Of a stretch of DNA of 21,617 nt, positions 9,001 to 15,880 are shown in pieces. The notes under the pieces were generated by a model that had not been told where the DNA came from, searched no databases, and saw only the letters and a program-made list of their open reading frames with translations. A program made the translations under genes and the position numbers. This DNA comes from Tubiluchus corallicola (Eukaryota; Priapulida; Priapulimorpha; Priapulimorphida; Tubiluchidae): the NCBI GenBank assembly GCA_030141605.1, contig JAQGDQ010000366.1:35001-56617 (forward strand). The letters are read 5' to 3'. Positions within the stretch are counted from its first letter, which is position 1. Every line of letters starts with the position of its first letter.

Positions 9001-11418
9001 CCGAATCGAATTAGAATTGAATTTGAAAGATTTTCGAACTACTAGTAAAAAGTGGTCTTACAAAGATCTTGCATATTGCTTGATTTTGTTCTGCAGTGAA
9101 ACCACTATTAGCTTGTTAAGAATTTTGCACAGAAGCTGCACCTAAATTGTGCTAATTGCATGCTCTTTCAAATATTTTAATGATAAAGAACGTATGTGGC
9201 TGAAGTGCTGAATTATTCAAATCTATAATTGTAGGTTCGAATCGCATTCGAACTAAAAAGCGACTCGAACGTTCCATGCCCCCCACCCCTACCGACCAGT
9301 TCGATTCTGGCCTAAATTATGAACATTTGGAAAACATTGGCTGTTTCAGCACGCAGTATCAGCTACGAAAATGCAACGGAGCCACCCTGATGACCATGGA
9401 CTATTCCATATTGGAGCGACATTTTGGCAGAGATGAAGGAAAACGTTTGGCCAGCCAGATAGAGCTGCAGAAAAAGATATCGGGCGTAAGTAGTATGGTT
9501 CATTTATGTGTGCGCACACAGCCCTGCATTAAAAAACGACTGGACGATTGTTTAGACTCAATCTCATTTTAATTTACTGTCCAAAATATACATTTTCTTG
9601 CCTATAAAAATTAGCAATTGTTACTTATATTTGAATAATTAGGTTAGAAAGTTAATTAACGGCAACCGAACACAGCTGTTGCTTACGTCACAAACTAGCC
9701 ACAATTTGTGCAATCGCACGCATCTTCCCTTGTGCGTCAAGCACGTTTTAAGTGTTACTGATTAAACGCATGATGTCATGAAAATCGGCTCAATGGTATA
9801 TGATGTCACAAACTAACCAGAGTTTGTACAATGGTAGGCATCTTCCCTTGCACATCAAGCTCATTTGCATAAGTGTTACAGTGCTGTTTAAACGCACGAT
9901 GTCAAGAAAATGGGCTCTACATCACACGACGTCAGAGACTAACACTGCAGTTCATGATCATGCTTATCACGTTACCACCTTCTATTTGTCAGCCACGCGA
10001 ATGTGACAAAAAGGCGCCGCTGCCAATCTTAGTAGATTCACTGACCCGCGCGCGCCTTTGAAAGTTTAACAAAGCTTGAGTATCCAGAGTAATTATTATT
10101 TAATCTAAGCTTTGATTTAAAATAAGCTATTGTAGTTTTCAATATTTCAGAGCATTCTTTATTCTGAACTCGTTTTTACACAATCATCTGGTTTTCCTTT
10201 AACCATTGAGCTAAATAAGCACTTGCTTAGAGCCTCGGGGAAAGAGAGGTCCACCCCCACACAGTTTTTTCACATTGAATAATTGCTCGAAAGTAAAGTA
10301 TACCGGAACATGTGTGGTGATTAGTGGCTCCCCTAGTCGGTTCGTTCCCTCGTATTTCGGAGGCCAAGTCATCTGGGTTCAATGACCGGATGATGAAAAC
10401 TTTATAAAGTTTGTGGAAATAATTCGCTGGTGAACATGTCCTGTGTACGTCACGCTGGTTGCGTCTACGGAACAGGTGCTGTGATGGTAAGCACAGCCTG
10501 TATATTTACCTGCCGAATCAACGAGGCCATTCCACAATGACGGTTTTGTACCTGGTATGCAAACCTGACATGCAATGGCTTCGAAATGGGACCGAACCAT
10601 TACAGTATAGGGGTTGGGATGGTGCTTCTCCGTCGTTACAATCCTTAATACGGGCTGAAAGCAAAAATTAGAAAAAAGTACTTTGTTAAAGGAAAACCGG
10701 ATGATTGTGTAAACACGAGTTCAGACTAAAGAATGTTCTAGAATATTGAAAACTACAATAGCTTATTTTAAATCAAAGCTTAGATTAAATAATAATTACC
10801 TCGGATATTCAAATTTCGTTAAACTTTCAAAGGTACGCGAGGCTCAGTGAATCTACTAAGATTGGCAGCGGCGCCTTTTTGTCAAATTCGCGTGACCGAC
10901 AAATAGAAGGCGGTACCGTGATAAGCATGATCATGAACTGCAGTGTTAGTTTCTGACGTCATATGATGTTTAAGCTTTAAAATTTAATTAATGAAAACGT
11001 TTGTGATTAATATAATAGAGGAAAATGCAACTATAAAACTCAGTCACCCATCCAACTACCTATCTCACCAACTAATCATTACGCATGCTTAAGAGTACGA
11101 ACCCACTGCCAACTCTGGCCACTCAAATAGAGTCTGTACAAAAACCGCACGTATGCCATGGTCAAGAAATGATTGATCATAAGATGTGCATTTGGTCAAA
11201 CCTTCGTCGTTGTTTACAACGAAACGTGATTGACGAAGGTTTGATTTCGCCCGCGGTTTCGGTTAAACCCAGCTACAGTCGTGCGTGTGTCACGTGCGTA
11301 CCAAACTATCGAAATTTTAAACCTGTTGCGATTTCAGTTCAAGACGATGAGTTCGAGGGAGCTGGAAGCGCTACTGCAAATCCGACTCCAAGAGATCGGA
11401 GACGCCGACGAACCCTGA
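2918..11418 (+). CDS. EPS8: EPS8 homologue, 3' part (SH3 to C-terminus), spliced
   Basis: Join of 2918-3003, 3848-4365, 6223-6330, 8037-8193, 9350-9485 and 11338-11418: 1086 nt, 361 residues plus TGA, with every junction in frame. Numbering starts at the first codon here. Order: Tyr-rich linker (1-29), SH3 (about 51-103), Pro/Ser linker (104-201), Pro7 run (205-211), amphipathic helix (about 243-262), SAM-like bundle (273-335) and a short tail ending DADEP. EPS8 proteins are cytoplasmic actin regulators: the helix caps filament barbed ends, the bundle binds filament sides, and the SH3 binds partners such as Abi1 through PxxDY motifs. Recognition rests on the SH3 core EILDDRKNWWKARN, on STPEEVAEWLRAKEF matching the STPEDVKTWLQSKGF region of mammalian EPS8, and on SQIELQKK matching SQITVQKA; these matches are from memory. 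The 5' part with the PTB domain is not in this window. No AATAAA is visible within 400 bp after the stop. Confidence 0.9.
3165..3690. repeat. Dispersed repeat related to 14860-15380
   Basis: The stretch from 3525 (gcgccgccgtgacagt, tttaaaatgaaaacaaa, aaattttctgaaa, ccttttcttgtc) matches the same series at 15217-15370. An earlier segment (ctagatggagccactttgg) resembles gttagatgcagccatttt at 14850. It is probably a decayed relative of the pogo-like element at 14636; its own ends were not found. Confidence 0.5.
3848..4365 (+). CDS. EPS8: EPS8 exon: SH3 domain and Pro-rich linker
   Basis: Acceptor cactttcattgtag before 3848; donor GTAAGA at 4366; one base (G) carried over. The SH3 runs from about residue 51 to 103. 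The n-Src/RT part EILDDRKNWW, the tandem Trp and the C-terminal GYVPCTIL are conserved. The ALYDY segment is altered, reading roughly VTADR where mammalian EPS8 has a KYDF-type segment. The rest of the exon is rich in Pro, Ser and Thr with repeated TSPPV motifs. It is GC-rich compared with the AT-rich introns, as expected for coding sequence. An unusually long opposite-strand reading frame here is a shadow of this composition. Confidence 0.93.
4519..4887. repeat. Two-copy tandem duplication, about 188 bp
   Basis: Both units contain ctcatttgtcaagattgact, gaacccaggatcaaattgtc and ccaaatctta; starts at 4519 and 4707. It lies in the intron after the SH3 exon. The first copy carries AATAAA at 4538, which the second has lost (gataaa). 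Confidence 0.85.
4538..4543 (+). promoter_or_regulatory. Candidate intronic poly(A) signal
   Basis: AATAAA 28 bp after the in-frame stop reached (4510-4512) if the donor at 4366 is not used. If functional it would produce a short EPS8 form ending after the SH3 and linker. No experimental support. Confidence 0.25.
5146..5214 (+). CDS. EPS8: Probable EPS8 cassette exon (23 codons)
   Basis: A long T-rich tract ends in tttattttacag at 5145. A GTAATG donor follows 5214. The 69-nt exon takes two bases at its start and leaves one, so it fits between the exons ending at 4365 and starting at 6223 and can be skipped without shifting the frame. It encodes a hydrophilic stretch containing KHSIGTNTTEEDLPVFKSR. 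No homology was recognised. The donor is weaker than its neighbours, consistent with alternative use. Confidence 0.55.
5372..5444 (-). tRNA. tRNA-like sequence, anticodon GAT (Ile-like); pseudogene or SINE head
   Basis: On the minus strand from 5444: A box TAGCTTAGGTGG, a perfect 5-bp anticodon stem (TGGGA/TCCCA) around loop GTGATAA, B box GGTTCAAATCC and a T-stem with 4 of 5 pairs. The acceptor stem has two mismatches (2-71, 3-70). A T5 run follows six bases after the body, as in a Pol III terminator. The tRNA length and folding are right, but Ile-GAT is rare in animal nuclear genomes, so a pseudogene or SINE is more likely than a working tRNA. Confidence 0.55.
5768..6151. mobile_element. 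MITE with long inverted ends, copy 1
   Basis: Left end aagccttttcacagttt with gtcaaaggttaagtg; right end cacttaacctttgac with ctgtgaaaaaggctt: imperfect inverted repeats of about 45 bp. It is about 380 bp with no coding frame. A second copy in the same orientation is at 8420-8811. It lies in the intron before the polyproline exon. Confidence 0.8.
6223..6330 (+). CDS. EPS8: EPS8 exon: polyproline segment
   Basis: Acceptor ttttttttgcag before 6223; donor GTGAGG after 6330; phase 1 at both ends. It encodes VT, seven prolines, AYTTPMIEQYQQYSEPEP and QHPPVLKK. EPS8 family members carry a Pro-rich segment between SH3 and the C-terminal actin-binding region; such runs typically bind SH3, EVH1 or profilin partners. 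The sequence GCTGTGACG at the exon start lies directly after the end of one MITE copy and just before the 10-bp minisatellite. Confidence 0.85.
6380..7556. mobile_element. Inverted-repeat element, copy 2, carrying a 10-bp minisatellite
   Basis: Left end cgcattcagactagc and right end cagtctgaacgcgcc are inverted, matching the ends of the element at 556-690. The gcgagaaaactcg segment inside the right end is also shared. The interior is an expanded array (6425-7504). Confidence 0.6.
6425..7504. repeat. 10-bp minisatellite, about 108 copies
   Basis: Unit consensus ctcagcaact, with cacagcaact, cacatcaact, ctcagtaact, tccagcaact and similar variants. From about 6541 to 7500 every unit stays in exact 10-bp register. 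The aact end is almost invariant; variation is concentrated in the first six bases. It lies in the intron after the polyproline exon. Confidence 0.97.
7871..8036 (+). repeat. Tandem array of 3' splice-site-like units
   Basis: About seven units of 22-28 bp, each reading ctact, a T-rich run, accc or aact, then a pyrimidine tract ending in cag, tag or aag. AGs end at 7870, 7898, 7920, 7943, 7966, 7988, 8010 and 8036; the last is the EPS8 exon acceptor. The exon itself begins ctaag, like the unit start ctact. Confidence 0.9.
8037..8193 (+). CDS. EPS8: EPS8 exon: capping helix and start of SAM-like bundle
   Basis: The acceptor tttcag at 8036 is the last of eight AGs in a tandem array (7871-8036). 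The donor is GTACGT at 8194, leaving two bases. Residues 243-262 (DLLQDEINEKINKGKLNIKR) form a plausible amphipathic helix at the place of the EPS8 barbed-end capping helix. Residues 273-287 (STPEEVAEWLRAKEF) begin the SAM/PNT-like fold. In the frame used the exon is fully open. An in-frame extension of 16 codons would result if the AG at 7988 were used instead. Confidence 0.93.
8271..8299. repeat. (GGT)n / (AGT)n microsatellite
   Basis: agtagtagt followed by a run of ggt triplets, in an EPS8 intron. Confidence 0.9.
8420..8811. mobile_element. MITE with long inverted ends, copy 2
   Basis: Direct-orientation relative of 5768-6151 along its whole length, including gatttactag, cttgcttgggaacaagaaaa, aactaggtaaggtt and the terminal cacttaacctttgacctttt. 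Its ends are more diverged (agcgtttt; gcgaaaag). Confidence 0.8.
8910..9292. mobile_element. Possible hAT-type MITE rich in ttcgaa motifs
   Basis: Both sides of this stretch carry gagttc/ttcgaa/gattcg motifs in opposite orientation (8932-9040; 9235-9275). The right end, read on the minus strand, begins taggggtggg, which resembles hAT termini. The left end and target-site duplication are not clear. Confidence 0.35.
9350..9485 (+). CDS. EPS8: EPS8 exon: core of the SAM-like bundle
   Basis: Acceptor ttggctgtttcag before 9350 supplies one base to complete Asp; donor GTAAGT at 9486; phase 0 end. The encoded core includes NGATLMTMDYSILERHFG and DEGKRLASQIELQKK. It aligns with the mammalian NGAQLFSLNKDELRTV ... 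EGARVFSQITVQK region with a two-residue insertion (RD). This is the F-actin side-binding bundle in known EPS8 proteins. Upstream AGs (for example 9299) give stops or the wrong phase. Confidence 0.92.
9682..9928. repeat. Tandem repeat, about 118-126 bp, two copies plus a partial third
   Basis: cgtcacaaact / tgtcacaaact / cgtcagagact start the copies at 9685, 9803 and 9929; gcatcttcccttg and aaaat.ggctc are shared. The partial third copy continues into the left arm of the foldback element. Confidence 0.8.
9919..10969. mobile_element. Foldback element with 285-bp inverted arms
   Basis: Left arm 9919-10203 and right arm 10685-10969 are reverse complements over their full length at roughly 90% by eye. 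Shared landmarks include cactgcagttcatgatcatg, aaggcgccgctgccaatctt, tagattcactga and atctggttttcctttaac. The loop (10204-10684) is about 480 bp with no supported gene. It lies wholly inside the last EPS8 intron. Confidence 0.88.
11196..11244. repeat. Perfect 13-bp inverted repeat
   Basis: TCAAACCTTCGTC (11196-11208) and GACGAAGGTTTGA (11232-11244), 23-base loop containing GTTGT/ACAAC. It lies about 95 bp upstream of the terminal EPS8 acceptor. Confidence 0.85.
11338..11418 (+). CDS. EPS8: EPS8 terminal exon with stop codon
   Basis: Acceptor tgcgatttcag before 11338; phase 0. It encodes 26 residues, including SSRELEALLQIRLQEIGDAD, then TGA at 11416-11418. The SSRELEALLQIR segment resembles the SSELQEIMRRRQ helix that follows the bundle in mammalian EPS8. 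The protein ends sooner than the mammalian one. The last 21 bases lie inside a 58-bp tandem duplication (11398-11513). Another frame through this exon is open to 11456 but lacks the family resemblance. Confidence 0.8.
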   Translation, partial: FKTMSSRELEALLQIRLQEIGDADEP

Positions 11419-11513
11419 TGTCGAGCAGAAAATGTGGACCGCGTCCCAGAACTTAGGGGACGCCGACGTGCCCTGATGCCAAGCAGAAAATACGGATCAC
11501 GTCCCGGAACTTT
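11398..11513. repeat. 58-bp tandem duplication across the EPS8 stop codon
   Basis: Unit 1 at 11398-11455 and unit 2 at 11456-11513 share gacgccgacg, ccctgatg, agcagaaaat and cgtccc.gaact. The stop TGA occurs in both. Confidence 0.9.
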
Positions 11514-11861
11514 TAGTATAGCTTTTGTGTGTGATTATGTATCGGAACTTCACGGTGCCAAAACTTCCACGAATGTTTTTGCTGAGCGATAAAATCTTTC
11601 GTTCAGACAAAGCTAATTTTTTTATTATAATGAACTTGCTTATGTAATTATTTTTCTACGATTTTTGTTGTGATTACGTGAAATGTATAACGCTTCTATT
11701 TCTTCTGAGTTTATCGCGCTTGCAAACGTAGCAATAGTATTGTAGGCCTAGAATTGTTAACGTCTTGCTAATTTTTCAACTTGTAACGACATGAAATAGT
11801 TATTTAAGTTACTGTTAATTGAGTTTTGAAACCAAGTGTAGAAAACAGGAAAACGTGAAAA
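11514..11861. other. EPS8 3' UTR and flank, no further gene seen
   Basis: AT-rich sequence with no AATAAA or ATTAAA and no credible exon. The transcript end is not determined. Confidence 0.4.
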
Positions 11862-11862
11862 A

Positions 11863-11935
11863 AACAGCCTGGATTTGAACCGGGGTCTTTTGTTTCCTAG
11901 TTGGATGCCATGCCACTAGACTGTCGTGTTCTCCA
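11863..11935 (-). repeat. tRNA-like / SINE-head sequence
   Basis: On the minus strand: TCTAGTGGCATGG (A-box-like) then GGTTCAAATCC (B box, 11871-11881). No clean cloverleaf. Head-to-head with the next entry. Confidence 0.5.
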
Positions 11936-11958
11936 GGGTGATTTTTGCACTGTCGTGA

Positions 11959-12028
11959 TCGCAGTGGCATCCTAGTGGTTATACCTTGTAAACGAAAGGG
12001 TCGCGGGTTCAAATCCAACTGTGTTCCA
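11959..12028 (+). repeat. tRNA-like / SINE-head sequence
   Basis: CCTAGTGGTTATACC (A-box-like), a short CCTT/AAGG stem, then GGTTCAAATCC (12006-12016). Resembles a decayed tRNA-Val or tRNA-Lys type head. Confidence 0.5.
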
Positions 12029-12255
12029 ACTTTTTCGTGTTTTCTCTTTTTTGAGTGTGGCTTTCCTAATTCACTTTGATTGTGGTGGCCTTGTACCATG
12101 ACGATCAAGTTTGTCAATTTTTCATTGCACACAGCAGTTCTACGAAGTGCCCGTCATTTCCTCTTTCTTCTTGTTTTTCTCCTCTCCTTCTTTTCTAGAG
12201 AACAAAGTTTCAACAGGTCAAATAGGTCAAAAAATTGTGATGAGGCCAAGTGAAG

Positions 12256-12472
12256 TTTCCACATACCAAGCGAGGCGACATCGAAAAACAATTTTTATAG
12301 ATATTGTGATCTCTTCGCAAAGCAATGAAATGTCTATGTGGAAATCTTAGATGCTTGTGTTTCTGTTTAGTATCAAACTAAGATTTCCACATACTAAGCG
12401 AGGCGACATCGAAAAACGATTTTTATAGATACTGTGATCTCTTCGCAAAGTAATGGAATGTCTATGTGGAAA
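12256..12472. repeat. Two 89-bp units with inverted ends
   Basis: Units 12256-12344 and 12384-12472 each begin tttccacata and end tatgtggaaa. Both contain aagcgaggcgacatcgaaaa and gtgatctcttcgcaaag. They are separated by 39 bp. Confidence 0.9.
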
Positions 12473-12703
12473 TTTGAGATGTTTGTATTTCAACGCGTGG
12501 CGAAATGCATGTAACAGCAAAGAACCAGCCAACCGAACGCGAAATTCTGTTTCTCTGATAACAATTCTTTCATGCAAGTCATTCTTGAAAAAAATTGTAT
12601 GTTCACTTTCAGTATTTTATAGGTGAGACTGTTTTGTGCTGCAGTTTAATATTTGGTCTGGTTTTCCTTTAATGAAGTACAGAACCCAAAGGGCAAGACA
12701 AAA

Positions 12704-13791
12704 CGCTCTCTAGTATTTGTCTAGACATACAAGAGCATGGGAGAATACTCTCTAACATTTGTCTAGACGTATAAGAGCATGGGAGAATACTCTCTAACAT
12801 TTGTCTAGACGTATAAGAGCATGGGAGAATTCTCTCTAACATTTGTCTAGACGTACAAGAGCATGGGAGAATACTCTCTAATATTTGTCTAGATGTATAA
12901 GAGCATGGGAGAATACTCTCTAACATTTGTCTAGATGTATAAGAGCATGGGAGAATACTCTCTAAGATTTGTCTAGACGTATAAGAGCATGGGAGAATAC
13001 TCTCTAATATTTGTCTAGACGTATAAGAGCATGGGAGAATACTCTCTAACATTTGTCTAGACGTATAAGAGCATGGGAGAATACTCTCTAAGATTTGTCT
13101 AGACGTATAAGAGCATGGGAGAATACTCTCTAACACTTGTCTAGACGTATAAGAGCATGGGAGAATACTCTCTAACACTTGTCTAGACGTATAAGAGCAT
13201 GGGAGAATACTCTCTAAGATTTGTCTAGACGTATAAGAGCATGGGAGAATACTCTCTAAGATTTGTCTAGACGTATAAGAACATGGGAGAATACTCTCTA
13301 ACATTTGTCTAGACGTATAAGAGCATGGGAGAATACTCTCTAACATTTGTCTAGACGTATAAGAGCATGGGAGAATACTCTCTAAGATTTGTCTAGACGT
13401 ACAAGAGCATGGGAGAATACTCTCTAACATTTGTCTAGACGTATAAGAGCATGGGAGAATACTCTCTAATATTTGTCTAGACGTATAAGAGCATGGGAGA
13501 ATACTCTCTAAGATTTGTCTAGACGTACAAGAGCATGGGAGAATACTCTCTAATATTTGTCTAGACGTATAAGAGCATGGGAGAATACTCTCTAAGATTT
13601 GTCTAGACGTACAAGAGCATGGCAGAATACTCTCTAATATTTGTCTAGACGTACAAGAGCATGGGAGAATACTCTCTAACATTTGTCTAGACGTATAAGA
13701 GCATGGGAGAATACTCTCTAACATTTGTCTAGACGTATAAGAGCATGGGAGAATACTCTCTAACATTTGTCTAGACGTATAAGAGCATGGG
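12704..13791. repeat. 42-bp minisatellite, about 26 copies
   Basis: Unit contains gagaatactctctaaca, ttgtctagacg and tataagagcatgg; exact 42-bp period, very few indels. Each unit contains the palindrome gtctagac. The minus strand is open through all copies as a 14-residue repeat (MLESILPCSYTSRQ), a consequence of the period and homogeneity. Confidence 0.97.
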
Positions 13792-14238
13792 AAGTGAATT
13801 TAACAGATATTGAACGGTCACATAGAGCACTTTCCGTAGAAATGAATTTAATCCGTTGTCTGTTGAAGAAAACTTGTTTTGTTTGTTTGTCTGTCTGTGT
13901 GTTGCCTTCTTGCTTTGCTAAAACGCAAGGTTTATGATAATTTCCAAGCATGATGGATAATTTGTAGTTCTGATAACGTGGAAGAACTGAGTATATGAGA
14001 GTTTTATTATACAGGAAATGCGTGATTAAGGCCAAAGTTTTTAATTAGTGTGATTAGTTGATTAATTTTGTTAATTGAATTTCATTAACTGGTGGTTTTT
14101 ATGCATTAGTTTTTAATAAAGTATTTTTAGTTTTTAATTATAGTTTACTTAATCGACAGTTTCCCAGTGCTGTCATGAACGTGATGTGCAAGTCTCCCTT
14201 TTGAACCGTGGGCTGAGTGTTCTAAGTTTCTATTCAAA
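13792..14238. other. Gene-less stretch
   Basis: Ordinary AT-rich sequence with a tttgtttgtctgtctgtgtg run near 13877. Nothing else supported. Confidence 0.4.
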
Positions 14239-14388
14239 ATGTGCCAAAAACGACGCGAACAAACAGCGTATAGAAAGTCCAAAAGTGCCAAGCTGTACAA
14301 CGCGACGTCGCCCACAGTTCAAACGGCGAGTTTTTCGCGTTCGTTTGTGACGTATGTCACACGTAACGTTCTACGTTTCGCAGCATGA
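14239..14388 (+). CDS. Small CpG-rich ORF, 49 residues, uncertain
   Basis: ATG at 14239, TGA at 14386. The N-terminus is basic (MCQKRREQTAYRKSKSAKLY). The region is far richer in CpG than its flanks. A GTATGT at 14352 could serve as a donor, making this a first exon, but it does not join in frame with either gene model. It may equally be a piece of an old repeat or a CpG island. Confidence 0.2.
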   Translation: MCQKRREQTAYRKSKSAKLYNATSPTVQTASFSRSFVTYVTRNVLRFAA

Positions 14389-14635
14389 TTTCTTTATCCT
14401 TTTGATTAGTAATATTCTGTATATAAAATCTTCTATTTACAAATTCTGTCACAGCAGTAATAGAGCTGTCTATATAAATATAAATTCTGTTGCAGTTTGG
14501 CTGCAAAAACTATTAATAATCTGGAATAGCGTGTTGTTATATAGTTTATAATAGTAATGAGATGATACAATAGTTTATAGTAATGGAAATTTTTCTATGT
14601 TGTTTGCAGTAGTTATTCAATACGGAGACAGAATA

Positions 14636-15424
14636 CAGGTAAACCTCGTTATAACTACCCCCCCCCTCCCCTCCCCCCTCCTCATCTCCCCAACCTCGCT
14701 TAAAGCACAAGAAAACCCTCCACTTACTCGAAGCTTAAAAAATTCGTTTTGAAATTTCGTAGCGGTTACTTACTGCGTACTGAGCGTGTGTCGGTAGTAA
14801 CGCTGTATAAAACATGTAAATTTAAACTCCCACGATGACAGTTAGATGCAGCCATTTTGATGGTAGGTCGTTTGAAACAAGTTTAGATAACATTGCGTAA
14901 AGTTTGAAAAAATAATCAGAGCATTCGTAGCGCACACGTCACTAAGTAAAATTTTAAATTACTGTATCTTGTCAATAAGATTAAAAATACGTTTTTGGTT
15001 AGCGAGTGGCGCACCCTGGAGGGTGAGTCAGTGACATCTTACCAATTGGTGAAAACATTTAAATAATTCGTAATTTTCTTTTCTGGTTACATAAGTTTTT
15101 CCAGTAGGTAAGTGAAATGCTAAGTAATATAACTTTGCAAGGAAAGTTTTTTGGGACATAATTTAAGCTTTCATTTTCTTCGATTGGTTTACGTTGTGCA
15201 TATATGACGTCATATAACGGCGCCGTCGGACAGTATTGCAGGAGATTTAAAATGAAAACAAAAAATTCCTTTCAACGCGAATATGATATATGCATAAAAT
15301 TGCTGTAAAGTACTTTAATTTCTTAAGGAAATTTTTCTGAAACCCACTTCAGGTACCCCCCTTTTCTTGTCCTTTAACATCGTGTTTTGCTGGAACACGT
15401 TAAGCGTTAAGCGAGGACTTACTG
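14636..15424. mobile_element. pogo/Tigger-like nonautonomous element, copy 2
   Basis: TA then CAGGTAAACCTCGTTATAAC at 14636; right end gttaagcgaggacttactg at 15424 followed by TA. An alternative right end, agaggtctgactg then TA at 15603, also pairs with the left end, so two nested or compound insertions are possible. A C-rich tract follows the left end (14658-14690). No transposase. Confidence 0.55.
14658..14693. repeat. Polypyrimidine (C/T) tract
   Basis: About 36 bp of C runs with scattered T, no purine except one A. Confidence 0.85.
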
Positions 15425-15880
15425 TATTGTTAAAGCAGAAATATATGAAGACACAACATGTGACAACTTCTCCTTTAATGCAAAAATGTTTGCCAAAACA
15501 AAATGTTCATATTTGCATAGATGCGTATGCATTAGTGCTCCTCGTTACGATACCCTCCCTTTTCTGGAGACCCCAAGTGGGGTTGTGTAAAGAGGTCTGA
15601 CTGTACGTCATTTCCTGAGAGAGTACTCGATGATTTTGCTCATTTGTGGGATAAAGCATTGTGATAAAATTTCAGCTATTTTACTATGTAAATAATGTCT
15701 TGTAACGTGTTTACAATGTGTTAAAAATGAGGTTAGTGGCATAAATTCTGTGATGATGCTAAGACAGATGGTGCAATACTATAGTTATAATAATAAAGTC
15801 CAACTGGTAGCGATTATTAAATTTTTGAATTTGTCGTATTATATATTGTTAGCTTTTGATATATTGGGTGGTGCAAAAAA

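Noticed and set aside
9276-9349. Upstream extension of the EPS8 exon at 9350 from an AG at 9299
   Set aside because: Wrong phase with the previous donor, giving a stop; residues do not align with the family, whereas 9350 does.
11085-11456. 123-codon frame over the last EPS8 exon
   Set aside because: Different frame from that set by the previous exon; lacks the conserved C-terminal helix and covers intron sequence.
12669-13766. 365-codon minus-strand repeat protein
   Set aside because: Explained by a homogeneous 42-bp minisatellite; no splice sites, no non-repeat domain.
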